Positions 23,601 to 38,000 of a stretch of 64,000 bases of DNA are shown here, one piece after another. How positions within the stretch are numbered: position 1 is the stretch's first letter; each line of letters opens with the position of its first letter. A model generated the notes under the pieces. It was not told where the DNA came from and ran no database searches. It saw nothing but the letters and a program-made list of their open reading frames with translations. A program made the position numbers and the translations under genes. Where the stretch lies: NCBI GenBank assembly GCA_002633005.1, contig NMRA01000497.1, positions 208,883 to 272,882 of the forward strand, in the 5' to 3' direction. Source of the stretch: Phoronis australis. Its lineage: Eukaryota > Phoronida > Phoronidae.

Positions 23601-26600
23601 GTTGACTGAAAGCAAAACAACACTGTTTTACTAGTCATATAACATGTGACATACACTGTAAGTGGTCAAGATCCGATCTCAAAAACTTTGTAATTGCAGT
23701 TTTCGTTTTATGCAACTTTTACAGTTTTTCATGAAAATAAAAATAAAAAATCATTTTTAATAGACTCTCATTTTGAAAACAAATCCTAATAGTGTTATGG
23801 AGAATACGATGAGTCATTTCTGAGAGATGACGTTCCAAATCGAGCAAAGTTTATGCAGTTTCTTCGGGTCCTACGCACTGTAATCTTAGAATTGTGGTTG
23901 TTGACGTCGTCCTAGGTTTCTTTTTAGAATGATTCACTTGTTGTACAGTAAAGGTTGTGATTCGAAGCTCTGCGCAAATTGTGGCATTGTGACTTTCGAA
24001 CCCACCAGCTCCATGAAACCAGCCGAACGCTTAGTTGCCAAGCCAAATAAAAACGCAAAACGCTAAATAGCAGAGTGTTTCAAGCGTATTTTAAATACGA
24101 ATCGGTTTCAGACAAGGTCTGTTGTTTCTTTGAAAAGCTGCACAAAGGTACGTAAGCAAAGGTTAGCAACGTTTGAAACACCGTGACTTTTTGGAAAAGG
24201 TGAGCAACTAAAAATAACCCACCACTGGATTTAACACAAAAAGACAAGAATCATCGTTGTTCTTTGCCCTGTTAGTTATCATTACCTGTTTAAGGCAATA
24301 AGAGGATGATTCAATTTTAAATTTCAAAAACATCTATTATTCAAATAGTTTACTCGTTTTTCTTTCAGATACTATTCTTGGGCCGTTGCATATTCTTGAA
24401 TTTGGCGAGGACTTTCCTCTAATTTACAAAGGAATGGATCAACTAGACAGTCTACCTGTCGAGAAATGGGAGGCTTGCGTCTATTTGCCAAATATGGACA
24501 AACAAACACTACACGTTACCTACTATTTTACTAGTGAGTAAATCTGTCACCTTATGGTTCAGTCATATGGTATAAAGTGTAACCATTGGGTACAATTTAG
24601 ATGAGTTGTTATGGCTCCAATTATCTTTGCAAATTTAGGAGTGGTGGGTCATAGCTGTGGACCTTTTACTAAAAAAAACGAGGTACGTTCAGTGCTGTGA
24701 ATTGTGCATTCGCCGAATTTTGGTACTTCCTGCTATTTTAGAGGGCTTTTGTTTCTCTGAGGCGGACCTTTTTGCCCACTTCGCCAAATTGTGGGGGGTG
24801 GCCTCGTTCGAGCGCCCCGAGACCCCCCTGTGTGCGCGCACGCGCTTTGAACTTGATGAACGTGCAACACGGACGCCTTCCGTCAAAAGATAATTTCTGT
24901 TTAAAACCACATGACGTTATAAAACGAGCCACAGCGCGTTCCTTTGGTCTGTGATTTGTGGGATTGAGAGGTACGGACAGATAGACTAAGGTCAATAAAG
25001 TGATCGAACTTGTAGCAGCTTCAACAATCCCGAGGCCACTCCACCCAAGACATCTGTGCCTGAGTTGGTGATTGAGCATACACTTACACATGGACGACGC
25101 ACTAAAGGGGACTGGGAGGGAGGGCTATAGCCCCCACTTTTTCAGTGCTGCTCCGCCCATAGTGCTAGATGCGACCGCAGGTCGATTAGAAACCCTATTG
25201 TCTCTAGGATTCGTACGCGAGAGTTCCTTTTTCAGCTGCTGATGTCCCGTTTTATCGCGTTAAAAGAGAGTCGGCATCAAAAGCGTCATCCGTTTTAACA
25301 TATATACACATACATGTGAATATTTATTTCCCAGTTGATACGGGCAACTCTATACAGCAGGGTCTGAGTAAATAATCTGATACTGAAATCATTTTGTGCG
25401 GACAGTGTATAGTCCCATATATGTGTTGACCTGTTTTGTTTTGGGAAGGAGCTTTTTTTCCCCAAACAGGAGGAAATCACTGTACAACACTTCTATAACG
25501 GATGCTTACAAACGAACTTAATAAAGCTAATATCCGTGAAATTTACAGGCAACACTACCGTGAATGCGTCGCCGTTGGTGCAAGTGCCAGTCAAGCAGGT
25601 TTTAAAAGGTGGTGATGTCAACGGGAAGATAACATACGACCAGGTGTATTACTGGGCGTACTTTGGTCCTGAGCTTCCTACAGACCCGTCTATTTTCGAG
25701 GCAAGAGGTTTTATAATTTCTTCATCTATAATACTAAAGTTGTCATGTTGCAATTGTTGTTGCTGGAAGGAATTTTTTCTAAAGGGAAAGCCAGGATTGC
25801 TGAAGGAGTTGATAAGAAGGTTATTTTTGCTATGCTTTAAACTCCCGACTTGCCGTCTATCCGATTTTTGTGTGTGTAATGAATGAACATAATTAACAGA
25901 TCACCGATAAGTGACGTTATATCATACATAACCCTATTAGGTATAGTTCAAGTTTTTAGCAAGTATTTCTACTTATGCGGCATTGTAACGCCGCCAAAAC
26001 CCTGAAAATAAATCAAACTTGTCCCCTCCACTTGCTCGAGACTGACACAGCTGACTTTGCGTCACTGGTCGATATGCCTGACTAACCTGACTGTGCATGT
26101 ATGAACGAGCACCTTTTGAACAAGTGAGCGCGACATCTGAGGAAAACGTCTTCGTTATGGATAGATTTCGATAACTAAGATAATAGGGGAAGAATGCAGG
26201 CTTTATCGGCCACGTTCAGAGGAACGTTTTTCTACTTACAAGTTATCAAAGGACGCGTAGTTAACTTGCCACCAAACTCCGCTTGCTGACATCAATTCAA
26301 TGGCTCGTTAGGATTTGATTAAACGGCGTGGAAAAATTATCGTTAGTTTAAAAAATTGCGAAATAGAGGCTAAAAGAAATATAATATAAGAGAGCAAAAT
26401 TTGACATTTTTACATCAAAAGGGTTGTCTCAGGTATAATATTAAAGAGACATGGAACGCAAAATACCTTTTAAACATTAAAATGTACCACCTCGCAACGT
26501 CTAGTACAAAGTAATTCACTTTCTCCTGTGAGGAAATTTCCAGAAAAACTCTGCTGTAACCGCAGAGCCTCTAGTCTCCCTCTTACTTATGATAAATGTG

Positions 26601-29600
26601 CTCATGCGTTCACAGTCAGTTGCTTGAAGTCACTCGAGGTCAAAAGTCACATTTTCCATACAAGGGAAAGATGTCACGTCTATATCTTGCCATAAGCTGT
26701 GCGTTGTCTTGTGGGAGAAAAATCGACGAAGAGGCGAGCAGTTGACGGATCGTTTTTTTGAAAATCGAAACTGAACAATGCCGGACAATATGTCTCTCTG
26801 GGATTAATGTCAGTTTAATTTTTTTGAGTTTGACAGGAAACGCTTTTTAAAATATAGTGAACGAGACTTTAAATCCTTCTTTCACGACACGCGCCAAATT
26901 TGGACTTAGACAACGTACTGTTATGGCATTGGTCTCAAATTGTTCTTCAGTCAAGACAGATATTATTCTTGGGCTTGGAAAACACTGGTAACTCGTTAAT
27001 ACTTTGGACTACATGTAGTCTCTTTCAGTTGACTTTTTCGCAACAGATGTCGCTTTATTTGCCGAGCACGTTCTCGGGCAATGGCGGACTCTCAGTTCTT
27101 TGGAATACCAAAATTGCGTTTCGTCTGAGAACGAAACAAGTTGCGACCAGCTTTATGGAGACACTAATGGTCTAAATAAAAATCAATTTCTTCTGGAACG
27201 CGAATTTACTTCCGCGTNNNNNNNNNNNNNNNNNNNNNNNNNNNNNNNNNNNNNNNNNNNNNNNNNNNNNNNNNNNNNNNNNNNNNNNNNNNNNNNNNNN
27301 NNNNNNNNNNNNNNNNNNNNNNNNNNNNNNNNNNNNNNNNNNNNNNNNNNNNNNNNNNNNNNNNNNNNNNNNNNNNNNNNNNNNNNNNNNNNNNNNNNNN
27401 NNNNNNNNNNNNNNNNNNNNNNNNNNNNNNNNNNNNNNNNNNNNNNNNNNNNNNNNNNNNNNNNNNNNNNNNNNNNNNNNNNNNNNNNNNNNNNNNNNNN
27501 NNNNNNNNNNNNNNNNNNNNNNNNNNNNNNNNNNNNNNNNNNNNNNNNNNNNNNNNNNNNNNNNNNNNNNNNNNNNNNNNNNNNNNNNNNNNNNNNNNNN
27601 NNNNNNNNNNNNNNNNNNNNNNNNNNNNNNNNNNNNNNNNNNNNNNNNNNNNNNNNNNNNNNNNNNNNNNNNNNNNNNNNNNNNNNNNNNNNNNNNNNNN
27701 NNNNNNNNNNNNNNNNNNNNNNNNNNNNNNNNNNNNNNNNNNNNNNNNNNNNNNNNNNNNNNNNNNNNNNNNNNNNNNNNNNNNNNNNNNNNNNNNNNNN
27801 NNNNNNNNNNNNNNNNNNNNNNNNNNNNNNNNNNNNNNNNNNNNNNNNNNNNNNNNNNNNNNNNNNNNNNNNNNNNNNNNNNNNNNNNNNNNNNNGGGGG
27901 GGGGGGGGGGGTTGGCCTCGTTCGAGGGCCCCGAGACCCCAGCCCTGTGTGCCCGCATGCGCTTTGAACTTGCTGAACGTGCAACATGGGCGCCTTCCGT
28001 CAAAAGATAATTTCTGCTTAAAACCACTTGACGCTATAAAACGACCCACAACGCCTTCCTTTAGTCTGTGCTTTGTGGGATTGGGAGGAACATACAGATC
28101 GCTATAGTTTGAGACTAAGGTCAATGAAGTGATCGAGCTTGTAGCAGCTTCAAGAATCCCGAAGCCTTTCCACCCAAGACATCTGTGCCTGAGTTCGTGA
28201 TTGAGCATACACTTACACGTGGACGACGCACTAAAGGGGACTGGGGGGAGGGCTATAGCCCCCACTTACACGTGGACGACGCACTAAAGGGGACTGGGGG
28301 GAGGGCTATAGCCCCCACTTTTTGTCAGTGCTGCTCCGCCCATAGTGCTAGATGCGACCGCAGGTCGATTAGAAACCCTATTGTCTCTAGGATTTATACA
28401 CGAGGGTTCCTTTTTCAGCTGCCGTTTGTAAATTTAATGTACATGTGTTCGGTCTTACGAGTAAGATATTCTGTTGGTAAATAGACCGAAGATCTCCACA
28501 TATTATAAGTTTCCGCCAAACGTTATTCAAAATATTGCGGTGATGTCCCGTTTTATCACGTTAAAGGAGAGTCGGCATCAAATGCGTCAGCCTGTATAAC
28601 ACATGTACACATACATGTGAATAATTTCTTCCCAGTTGATACGTGCAACTCTATACAGCAGGGTCTGAATACATAATCTTATACTGAAATCATTTTGTGC
28701 AGACAGTGTATACTCCGATATATGTGTTGACCTGTTTTGTTTTGGGAAGGAGCTTGTTTTCCTCAAACAGGAGGAAATCACTGTACAACACTTCTATAAC
28801 GGATGCTTACAAACGAACTTATAAGGCTGTTATACGTGAAATTTACAGGTAACACTACCGTGAATGCGTCACCGTTGGAACAAGTGCCAGTCAAGCAGGT
28901 TTTAAAAGGTGGTGATGTCAAAGGGAAGATAACATACGACCAGGTGTATTCCTGGGCGTACTTTGGTCCAGAGCTTCCTACAGACCCGTCTATTTTCGAG
29001 GCAAGAGGTTTTATAATTTCTTCATCTATAATACTAAAGCTGTCATGTTGCAATTGTTGTTGCTGGAAGGCATTTTTTGTAAAGGGAAAGTCAGGATTGC
29101 TCAAGGAGTTGTTAAGAAGGTTATTTTTGTTATGCTTTAAATTTCCGACTTGCCAGCTGTCCGATGTTTGTGTGTGTAATGAATGTGCATAATTTACAGA
29201 TCACCGATAAGTGACGTTAAATCATACATAACCCTATTAGGTATAGTTGAAGTTTTTAGCAAGTATTTCTACTTAAGCGGCATTGTAACGCCGCCAAAAC
29301 CCTGAAAATAAATCAGACTTGTCCCCTCCACTTGCTCGAGACTGACTCAGCTGACTTTGCGTCACTGGTCGATGTGCCCGACTAATCTGACTGTGGATGT
29401 ATGAACGAGAACCTTTTGGACAAGTGAGCGCGATATCTGGGGAAAACGTCTTCGTTATCGATAGATTTCGATGACTAAGATAATTGTGAAGAATGCAGGC
29501 TTTATCGGCCACGTTCAGAGGAACGTATTTCTACTTACAAGTTATCAAAGGACGCGTAGTTAACTTGCCACCAAACTCCACTTGCTGACATCAATTCAAT

Positions 29601-31958
29601 GGCTCGTTAGGATTTGATAAACGGCGTGGTAAAATCATCGTTAGTTTTAAAAATTGCGAAATAGAGGCTAAAAGAAATCTAATATAAGAGAGCAAAATTT
29701 GACATTTTTACATCAAAAGGGTTGTCTCAGGTATGAATATTAAAGAGACATGGAACGAAAAATACCTTTTAAACATTAAAATGTACCACCTCGCAACGTC
29801 TAGTACAAAGTAATTCACTTTCTCCTGTGAGGAAATTTCCAGAAAAACTCTACTGTAACCACAGAGCCTCTAGTCTCCCTCTTACTTATGATAAATGTGC
29901 TCATGCGTTCACAGTCAGTTGCTTGAAGTCGCTCGAGGTCAAAAGTCACATTTTCCATACAAGGGAAAGATGTCACGTCTATATCTTGCCATAAGCTGTG
30001 CGTTGTCTTGTGGGAGAAAAATCGACGAAGAAGCGAGCAGTTGACGGATCGTTTTTTTGAAAATCGAAACTGAACAATGCCGGACAACATGTCTCTTTGG
30101 GATTAATGTCAGTTTAATTTTTTGAGTTTGACAGGGAACGCTTTCTAAAATATAGTGAACGAGACTTTAAATCCTTCTTTCACGACACGCGCCAAATTTG
30201 GACTTAGACAACGTACTGTTATGGCATTGGTCTCAAATTGTTCTTCAGTCAAGACAGATATTATTCTTGGGCTTGGAAAACACTGGTAACTCGTTAATAC
30301 TTTGGACTACATGTAGTCTCTTTCAGTTGACTTTTTCGCAACAGATGTCGCTTTATTTGCCGAGCACGTTCTCGGGCAATGGCGGACTCTCAGTTCTTTG
30401 GAATACCAAAATTGCGTTTCGTCTGAGAACGAAACAAGTTGCGACCAGCTTTATGGAGACACTAATGGTCTAAATAAAAATCAATTTCTTCTGGAACGCG
30501 AATTTACTTCCGCGTTAATGATAAAAATACGAAGACTCTTATTAACACTTTTTTAACATTCAAGTAGATTGTAAACAGTCTTGATGTGTATAAATGTAAC
30601 CAATTTCTGAGTAAAAAAACGGATAAGACATTTTGTCACTTTCTCTTTTTTTTGGGAAGCCAGTAAACTTTAAAACGCATCGTCATATGTGGCTCGAGGA
30701 GGTATTCGCGAAGTGACCTGTGTTGTTTTATTTAAAAAAACTCTTACTTGTATGTATGTGTAAGGCGTAATGACCCGGTTCCATGTAGAGTATCACATCT
30801 TGTTCAGCAACATCAACTAAATTCGATTTCTTAATTCTCTCACCAGACACCAATCGGACAATTGTGTGACGGCCGGCCCTTCACGAAGAGTCTGCCATCA
30901 ATACCCGATGCATTCAGTTTCCGCATAGAGACTACAGACCAAGACGTTGACGTCAACTACATGACAACAACAAGCGTGAGTTCTTATAGGGAATGTTGGC
31001 GTGTTAAATGCTGATTGGCTCGTCACTGATTGAATGTTATATTTACTTAATGCTTTGTAAAGATACGTGTGATATCAACAAAATCGAAACCAAATGCAAA
31101 ATGCTCAAAGACGCCATAAAACCGCCTGCTGAAAAAAACACACACCTAACCTTTGACGTTGGTCACTTGCCTTTGCTTTAACGTCTTCGTTACTTATATC
31201 AAGTTCTGGGGTTTAATCTTTTTACTAAAAATCGAACTCGAAGTACAAGTCATTTTTGACTATTTGACTATTTGGGGGAACTCCAGGTAAGTGTCTGTGC
31301 CCGAGTACATTATGGTTTATGCGTAAGGGTCTCCAGTTCAGTTTCGCAGTTGATGACAGCTAGATTTGAACTACAAACTCGAGCAAAAACTCAAAGTATT
31401 TAGCAAAATCTCGAAATTTCTAGTTCGGACTTAAATTTGCAGTCTTTATGTTGAGGTCATCAAGCGCAAACTAGGATTGAACAGCTGTTATCCGCGTAAG
31501 TCACTACATGTACGTCAAGCCGATTTATATCTATCATCATTTTTGTCAACATATGCTGCTACTTGCTATCATGACGATAGAAAATAGACAGTTGTCTGGA
31601 GTCTGCACACAAGTAGAATAGAAAATAAAAGCCTTAAGTAACATTGAGTTAGATTTCCAGTAAACACATCAGAGCCCAGGCTCATAAAATGACCACCGGT
31701 CAAGCCAACATATGTTTTAGGTCTTCAACAGTAATGAGCTGGTAGGTCTTTCCAATACAATAAATCATCCTCGATGTAAGATTTTAGACATCTCAATAAA
31801 TTTGTTGTATTTTAACAGGAATGGTATGACTATAAACAAAATCTCACACGTATGGACTATACACCAATATTTGGACGTGGTGAAAACAAGTATGGTTTCG
31901 ACCCACTTATCACTATCCACGACTTCAGTGACGGTAAGAGATTATTATTACCATCATC

Positions 31959-32033
<75 letters not shown>

Positions 32034-35000
32034 GTCGTCGTCGTCATCATCATCATCATCNCTTCATTTTCATCATCATCCTCATCATCATCACCATCAT
32101 CACCATCATCATCATCATCATCATCATCATCTTCATCTTCATCTTCATCATCATCATCATTATAATCAGCATCATTTTTACCGCCACCGTCACCGTCATC
32201 ATTATCATTAAGGTAGCTTACTAATGACGGATTTCATCTACTGCAAAATGTCAATTAGCTGCGCTGATTTCGTGTTTCCAATCCATTGTGTGATTTTTTG
32301 GGGCTGGTAAGCAGATGCAGAACGCGAAAATCATGGTGGGCTGTCGTGGTAAACTTTCCCCATCCATTTTACAAAAAAACAACCTAAGGCGCAGATTCCT
32401 GGTCTTGTCCTTCACTCCAAGTAGTAAAAAATTCTTTCTCGACGCTATTGAGCCAGTATCCACTCTACACAAACCTGCAGCGGTAGCGGCACGATAGTTG
32501 CTACTGGTCCGACAATCTAGTTGACTAAACGCCAAGTGAAATGTTTTGTATTCTTTCACAGGAACTGTTGGACGTGTTCATGTAGACTACGTCGTTATTT
32601 TTATTGACACGCGGTTTCAAAGAAAATGGATTGGATCAAACTGACTACATCTTTGAAACTGAGAGAGGTTTCGCTTTCCAGAAGTTTGACTATTCTAAGC
32701 TTATGACCAAATCAATAATTAGTCTAATGTCGTCGCTTCAAATATTCGACGTATCTTACGTTGTTTACAGAACCAAATTCATCACGTGTTAGTGCATGTA
32801 ATTATTGAACACATATTTGACAATTATGTTTACTTACCCTTAAGCAAAACTATTGCCAATTAAAAAATAATAATTTGTAAGCAAATGTGCAAATATCGTT
32901 TGACATTGATGACGTGATTACTTCTCATTGGAAACTGTTGTAGATAGATGGGTGTATAAATAAGTTATCGAGACCTGCTATGTGATATTACAATTATATG
33001 ACCAGCTGAATCCCATGATTAAGCCTAGGAGAATAACATACGTGTTTTGGAGACGCTGGTATACAAGTCATCGTTGAAAGTAACATAATACTGATCAAGC
33101 TGAAATGGCAAGAAAACAATTTCTACAAAGAAATTAAATGAAAATACGCAAAGCAATATGCCATCCAATGTCAAAACTAATTACAGTAATGCGCAGAGTA
33201 ATTCTTGCAGATACTGTGTTTGATAGTATGACGTCACTTGGTAATGTCAATTATTATAAGACATCTTAAATCATTGGCAATGTCGTCAATTATTACGGCA
33301 ATTATTGTAGGTATTTCCTACGTGATTGACAAGAAAAGACGAAACTGCTCAATAAAGGCCATCCCTCTCGAAGGATTTGACGATGTCGCATCATCTTTCA
33401 ACGTCACTCGTTTGAGGAATCCAAAGGAATTTTTTTCGCTGGATATGACTCCGTATTACTACGAAGGAAAGGTTCGCCAACAAACTCGTTAATTACACTT
33501 ACTAGCTAAGCAACTCATCAACTTACCTTCTAACTAACTAAAGCCAAATTTTCTAAGTGACTTAGATACTGCCCACATTCTTTACTATCCACTTATAACG
33601 TGCTAAGTATTGATTAATTCGTGAGTGGGTCTGAGAGAGAAAGCGAGTACGAACCGAGAAGTTTGGTGGTGGCGTACGTGAGTACAAATACCTCCAAGTA
33701 CAGATTTCTCTGTATTGCAGAGATGGATGAGAAACATTCTGACGGATGTCTACATCACGGAGAGACCTTGGCCCTACTTAAATTCTGCTACACCTGCTAA
33801 GTGGGAGTGGTATTTCTCAGACGTAAGTCGATAACTCTGGCAATAATATGGGTACAATTACTTGACGTTGTCGGTTCCAGCGTATCAACAGGGTAAGACA
33901 TCTGACTGAATCTTGATGCCGACTTCATTATTTTAAACCAATGAGACCCGGCGGAACCAGCGAAGTCAATCAAGTGCAGTCTATATCTTTTATGCGCTGA
34001 TTATGGTCTCTTTATTGCCGCAAGGCAACAGTAAGAATTGACAATACATTTTTTGAAATCCATGAATCATTTAATAATTAGTCAAATAAACCAATACTCA
34101 TACCAGTCGGCAAGAAGCCCCTGCATAAGTTATGATCTTTTTACACGGCATAATGTCTTATTCTTCCGCATTTTCGTTGACAAAAATATTTTATTTCACA
34201 AATTCGATACGCTATATACGTAATTTTGAAACAAACGAACTTATTGGCATGAAAATGTCATTGGATTAAGAGCAAAATTGGGGATTTTTGCCATGCATCA
34301 TGGTTCTATTTCAAATGTAAAATGGTGAACTTTCAAATTTGCTTAATCTCGGTGTCGCTAAGTGCACGAGGAGTAGGCAATGTCACATGAATATGCCATA
34401 GTTTCACAATGTGGACTTTAATGGATTGTTCAGGCTTGGGCAATATTTCCAATGTAGGATGTATTGAGGGTTACACTTAGACCAGAAAAGTCTTGATATA
34501 GATGAACTAGCTTACGTCTGGTCTAATTAGAATTAATAAATTGAGCTGCAGTGCACTCCATCAACAATTTTACTGTTTTTCTTTCTTGCAGAAAGACTGG
34601 TTTGTGATCAATGGAGATGGGACTACACCTTCGTACTCGATTCCAGTAAAACTGGTCGTATACCCTGAAGATCAAGTACGATACGTATCCGTGTTCCATT
34701 TGCAACGTCACACAGTGAATGAATACAATCGTTCGACTTTAAATGAAAGAGGGTATCAAATACGCCCTGATTCTCCAGCAGCCTAACGCATGTACAATCA
34801 CTTGCGTTCGAGGCGGAGTGCCGTCTGGAGAAAGGACTGAATACCGCCTCGAACGTTAGTGATTTTACATTAGATAATGAGCGATAACGGTCATTCACTA
34901 CGTGAAAGACTCGATGCGAAAAATATAAACCATAATTTCCGAAACTTATTGTTTTCCAGTGATTCTTCTGGGGATTGCAGATGACGGACACTGGGAAAAT

Positions 35001-38000
35001 GTCGCCGTCCTCTTCCCCTGTTCATGTTTTTCCATGAACACTGGCAGACGACAAACTTTTCGTGGAACCCATGCAGTCACCAATCCCCTAGAGAAATAGC
35101 CAATAGGCTCCGCTAACCCCGGACTAGGGAAAAATATTACACAATAAGTACAAGAAGTTATGTTTTATAAACAACCGCATCGGTTAGATCCGTTTTCATG
35201 GTGCATTTTGCGTGTCTGTTATTGTAAGAGCTCTAATTGTCTGTTCCACACTTAATTTTCTCCTGTCTTTGGGACAATATTCGCCTTTAACGACTTGACT
35301 AACGGTGGCATAATTTCCAGTAATATTCTCGGCAGGAGCAAAAAAGAAACATTTATTCTTAATATATTGTCGATTTCAGAAATGCCCAACCACATGACGT
35401 CATCAGTTAAGCGGGTTTCATTAAGTAGACTTAGACTTAATGATACTTCCGAGTATATCCTGCCTCGCATATGTTTAGATACCAGCAAATTTTCCCTTTC
35501 ACGCTTCTGGTCTTTAGATGCCTTTGGTTTAAAATCAATTGAACAGTACTAACTGCTCAAATTTGTGCCATTCAAAGTTTTTTCTATGATCTTGGATTTG
35601 ATGTTAGTATACAACAGATATCTCAAACCTTATTCGCAATAACTGGTAATTTTTACAATATTTCACAAATGTGTAGCAAAATACCTTATCTTCATTATCT
35701 GAGAACTTCAAGAACGCAATAAATACCGTGCAGCGAGAAAAAAGATTTGCAGAACGACCTTGGAACCACACAACCGCGTAGGAATTTGTTTACTATACTA
35801 ATCCTAGATCAAAGGTTACGGGTCTGTGGAGTCCCCCACCAGGCACAAAGCAGCTCCGTATTTACCCTCAGTAATTTCAGTTTACCGAGTCGACATAATA
35901 TTAAGTCAATGGCGTGTAAAAATGATAGGAATATGCCGAGGAAGACAAAACTTAGCTTTGATCCTGATAGAGTTGTGTGTTTGCATGCATGCGAGTGCTG
36001 AGAACGAATGCTGCGAGTTACCTCACGCCTCTGTTAACAAAACTGTTTCGATCTCATGCTCACTACGTGCTTGAATCACTGACCCAATTTCTGTATCCAT
36101 TTTTTATTTGGTTTTCATATCAGTCTCCAGGCGCGTAGTGTGTCGAACAATGAACTCTTGACCTACTTTCGAAAGTGGAGCACAATGCACCAGCTTGATC
36201 GACTTTATATTTTGGCTCCGCCGGCATCACCTAGTTGCATTCGTTGCGCTGTGAATTGACTTGGCTTACAAAACGTTTTATCGACTTAGTTTGAACTTAG
36301 GAACACAAGTTCTCAAAAACTGGATATCGCTTAAACTTTAGAAACTTAATATTTATTCATCAATCTTAAAACGCTGTTAGGATTTTCGATATAAAGGTCT
36401 AGTTTTTGCGTAATGTAACAAAGTTGAATACAGTTTTTTTGCACAAAAATACCTTACATTTTGCGAGTTCATTTGTCATAGAAATCAAACGAAAAGTTAA
36501 ATCAACATCGTTGTAGAATTAACCGGTATTGTTTTTATTTAGAAAAGGTTCGATCAAAATCGATCGATGGTTTATTTTGTTTTGGATGTACCTTTTTAAA
36601 CATGGAATTATGACTTTAAAAAGGTATTAACGTAATAACTATGACACATAAATATAAAACATATTTATATATTCCCTGATCTGTTTTGTTTCAGAAAATT
36701 ATGTACTTTTACTTGTAACAAAAACTTAGATTTTTGATATACAAGCTAGAATGGAGGCCAGTTAATGAGGTTTGAGATAATTTTAAGCCGATATGTTAGC
36801 AGCTGCTTCAGAAAATTGTGAAACTTTCATGCAGTATAAAACGTTTTTGTTTTCTTTTCAAATTTAGAAAAACAAGCCGTGAATCGCTCGTCACTTCTCT
36901 GTCTTTGACTCAACATGCAATGCGAATTCTTCTTTATTTGGAAGTTGGCATCTTGACTCAAACTGCCAAAGGTGACTGAAAATATGGCCGCCTTGACAAA
37001 AGGCACAGCATTTATGAGCGCATCACCCGGGGAGGGAAGTATGAAATTGAGTTTGGAAGACAATTTACTATTTTTTGCGCATTTCAAAATTGTTGAACTT
37101 GATGATTCTTTCTGGAAATTCCATCAACCAAAGGCGTTTTTGTCAGGAATTGTTTAGAGGGTATTTTTACTAAATTTCGCTTTCGAAGCCCCTTGAACAC
37201 TAATCGTTGGAATTTCCATGGACATGACTCGGGAAAGCTATATTGCCATACTTTCAGACGGTAGCGATGCAAGTCTTGCATTTCTTCGATTTCACTGAAG
37301 AGTCTCCTGGTATAGAGACGTACGATGTATCCACGTGTTACAGGGATGGTGAACGGAAGTCGTATAACATCGTTTTAAACGGTATATATGTATAGACGTT
37401 ATTACACTGTACTTGTCCAAGCTGTCGTGCATGTAGACCCCGAGTGGAACTTGGAAGTTCCATTTAAGTATCCCATCTAGAGCATTTGAATGAAAATATT
37501 CAACTTCCATCTTTCCTTGTGTTTGTGCAGCGGAACTAAACATCCTGCTATGCCATTCGTTTGCACCAAACCATTATCTCCCACGACTTAAAATGTGGGT
37601 GCCATTACCCAGTAGCTGCGTGCATTTACAGTTGAAGCTCATATTGTGGAATTACGCAAAACACGCTCCTTTACATCATTAGTATGTGGAGTTGTCTCGC
37701 AGCTGCTGGTGGTACAGTTGCTTAGCTCTACGTAAGCTGTTCTCTGTAGATGTTGGCACTAAAACTTGGAGTATTCGTGAGTGAAAAGAATGATTGATGC
37801 TGCGTCTTTGGTCAGTATTTTTCTATGGCTACAAAACACGAGATTTGATTTGCTGTCTTTGATGGCCTTATTACCGATGTCTTTCAGGGAAGTTCAAGGG
37901 TAATGTGGACAGAAGCATACCGATATTTCGCTATATGTTCGCGATTACCATAGAAACAGTGACTAATATAAGACTGTTGCGAGTTCAAGATATTGTTGTA

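Larger units (their letters stand above)
27896..30515. repeat. Exon-bearing duplication, copy B
   Basis: Starts at the last N. Carries exon 6 copy B, an internal 53-bp tandem repeat (28211-28316) and about 120 extra bases near 28418-28540 absent from copy A. Confidence 0.88.

Noticed and set aside
26900-27175. Identical 91-codon frames at 26900-27175 and 30198-30473
   Set aside because: Identity follows from the duplicated DNA; no splice context and no recognisable protein.
27100-28265. Long open frames of 271-360 codons
   Set aside because: They consist mostly of N across the gap at 27218-27895.
31802-32224. Poly-His, poly-Ser and poly-Ile frames
   Set aside because: Translations of the (ATC)n microsatellite in an intron.
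32562-32611. Candidate exon after ttctttcacag (GTVGRVHVDYVV)
   Set aside because: Its phase-2 end joins no downstream exon without a stop, whereas exon 8 joins exon 9 directly with a good fit.
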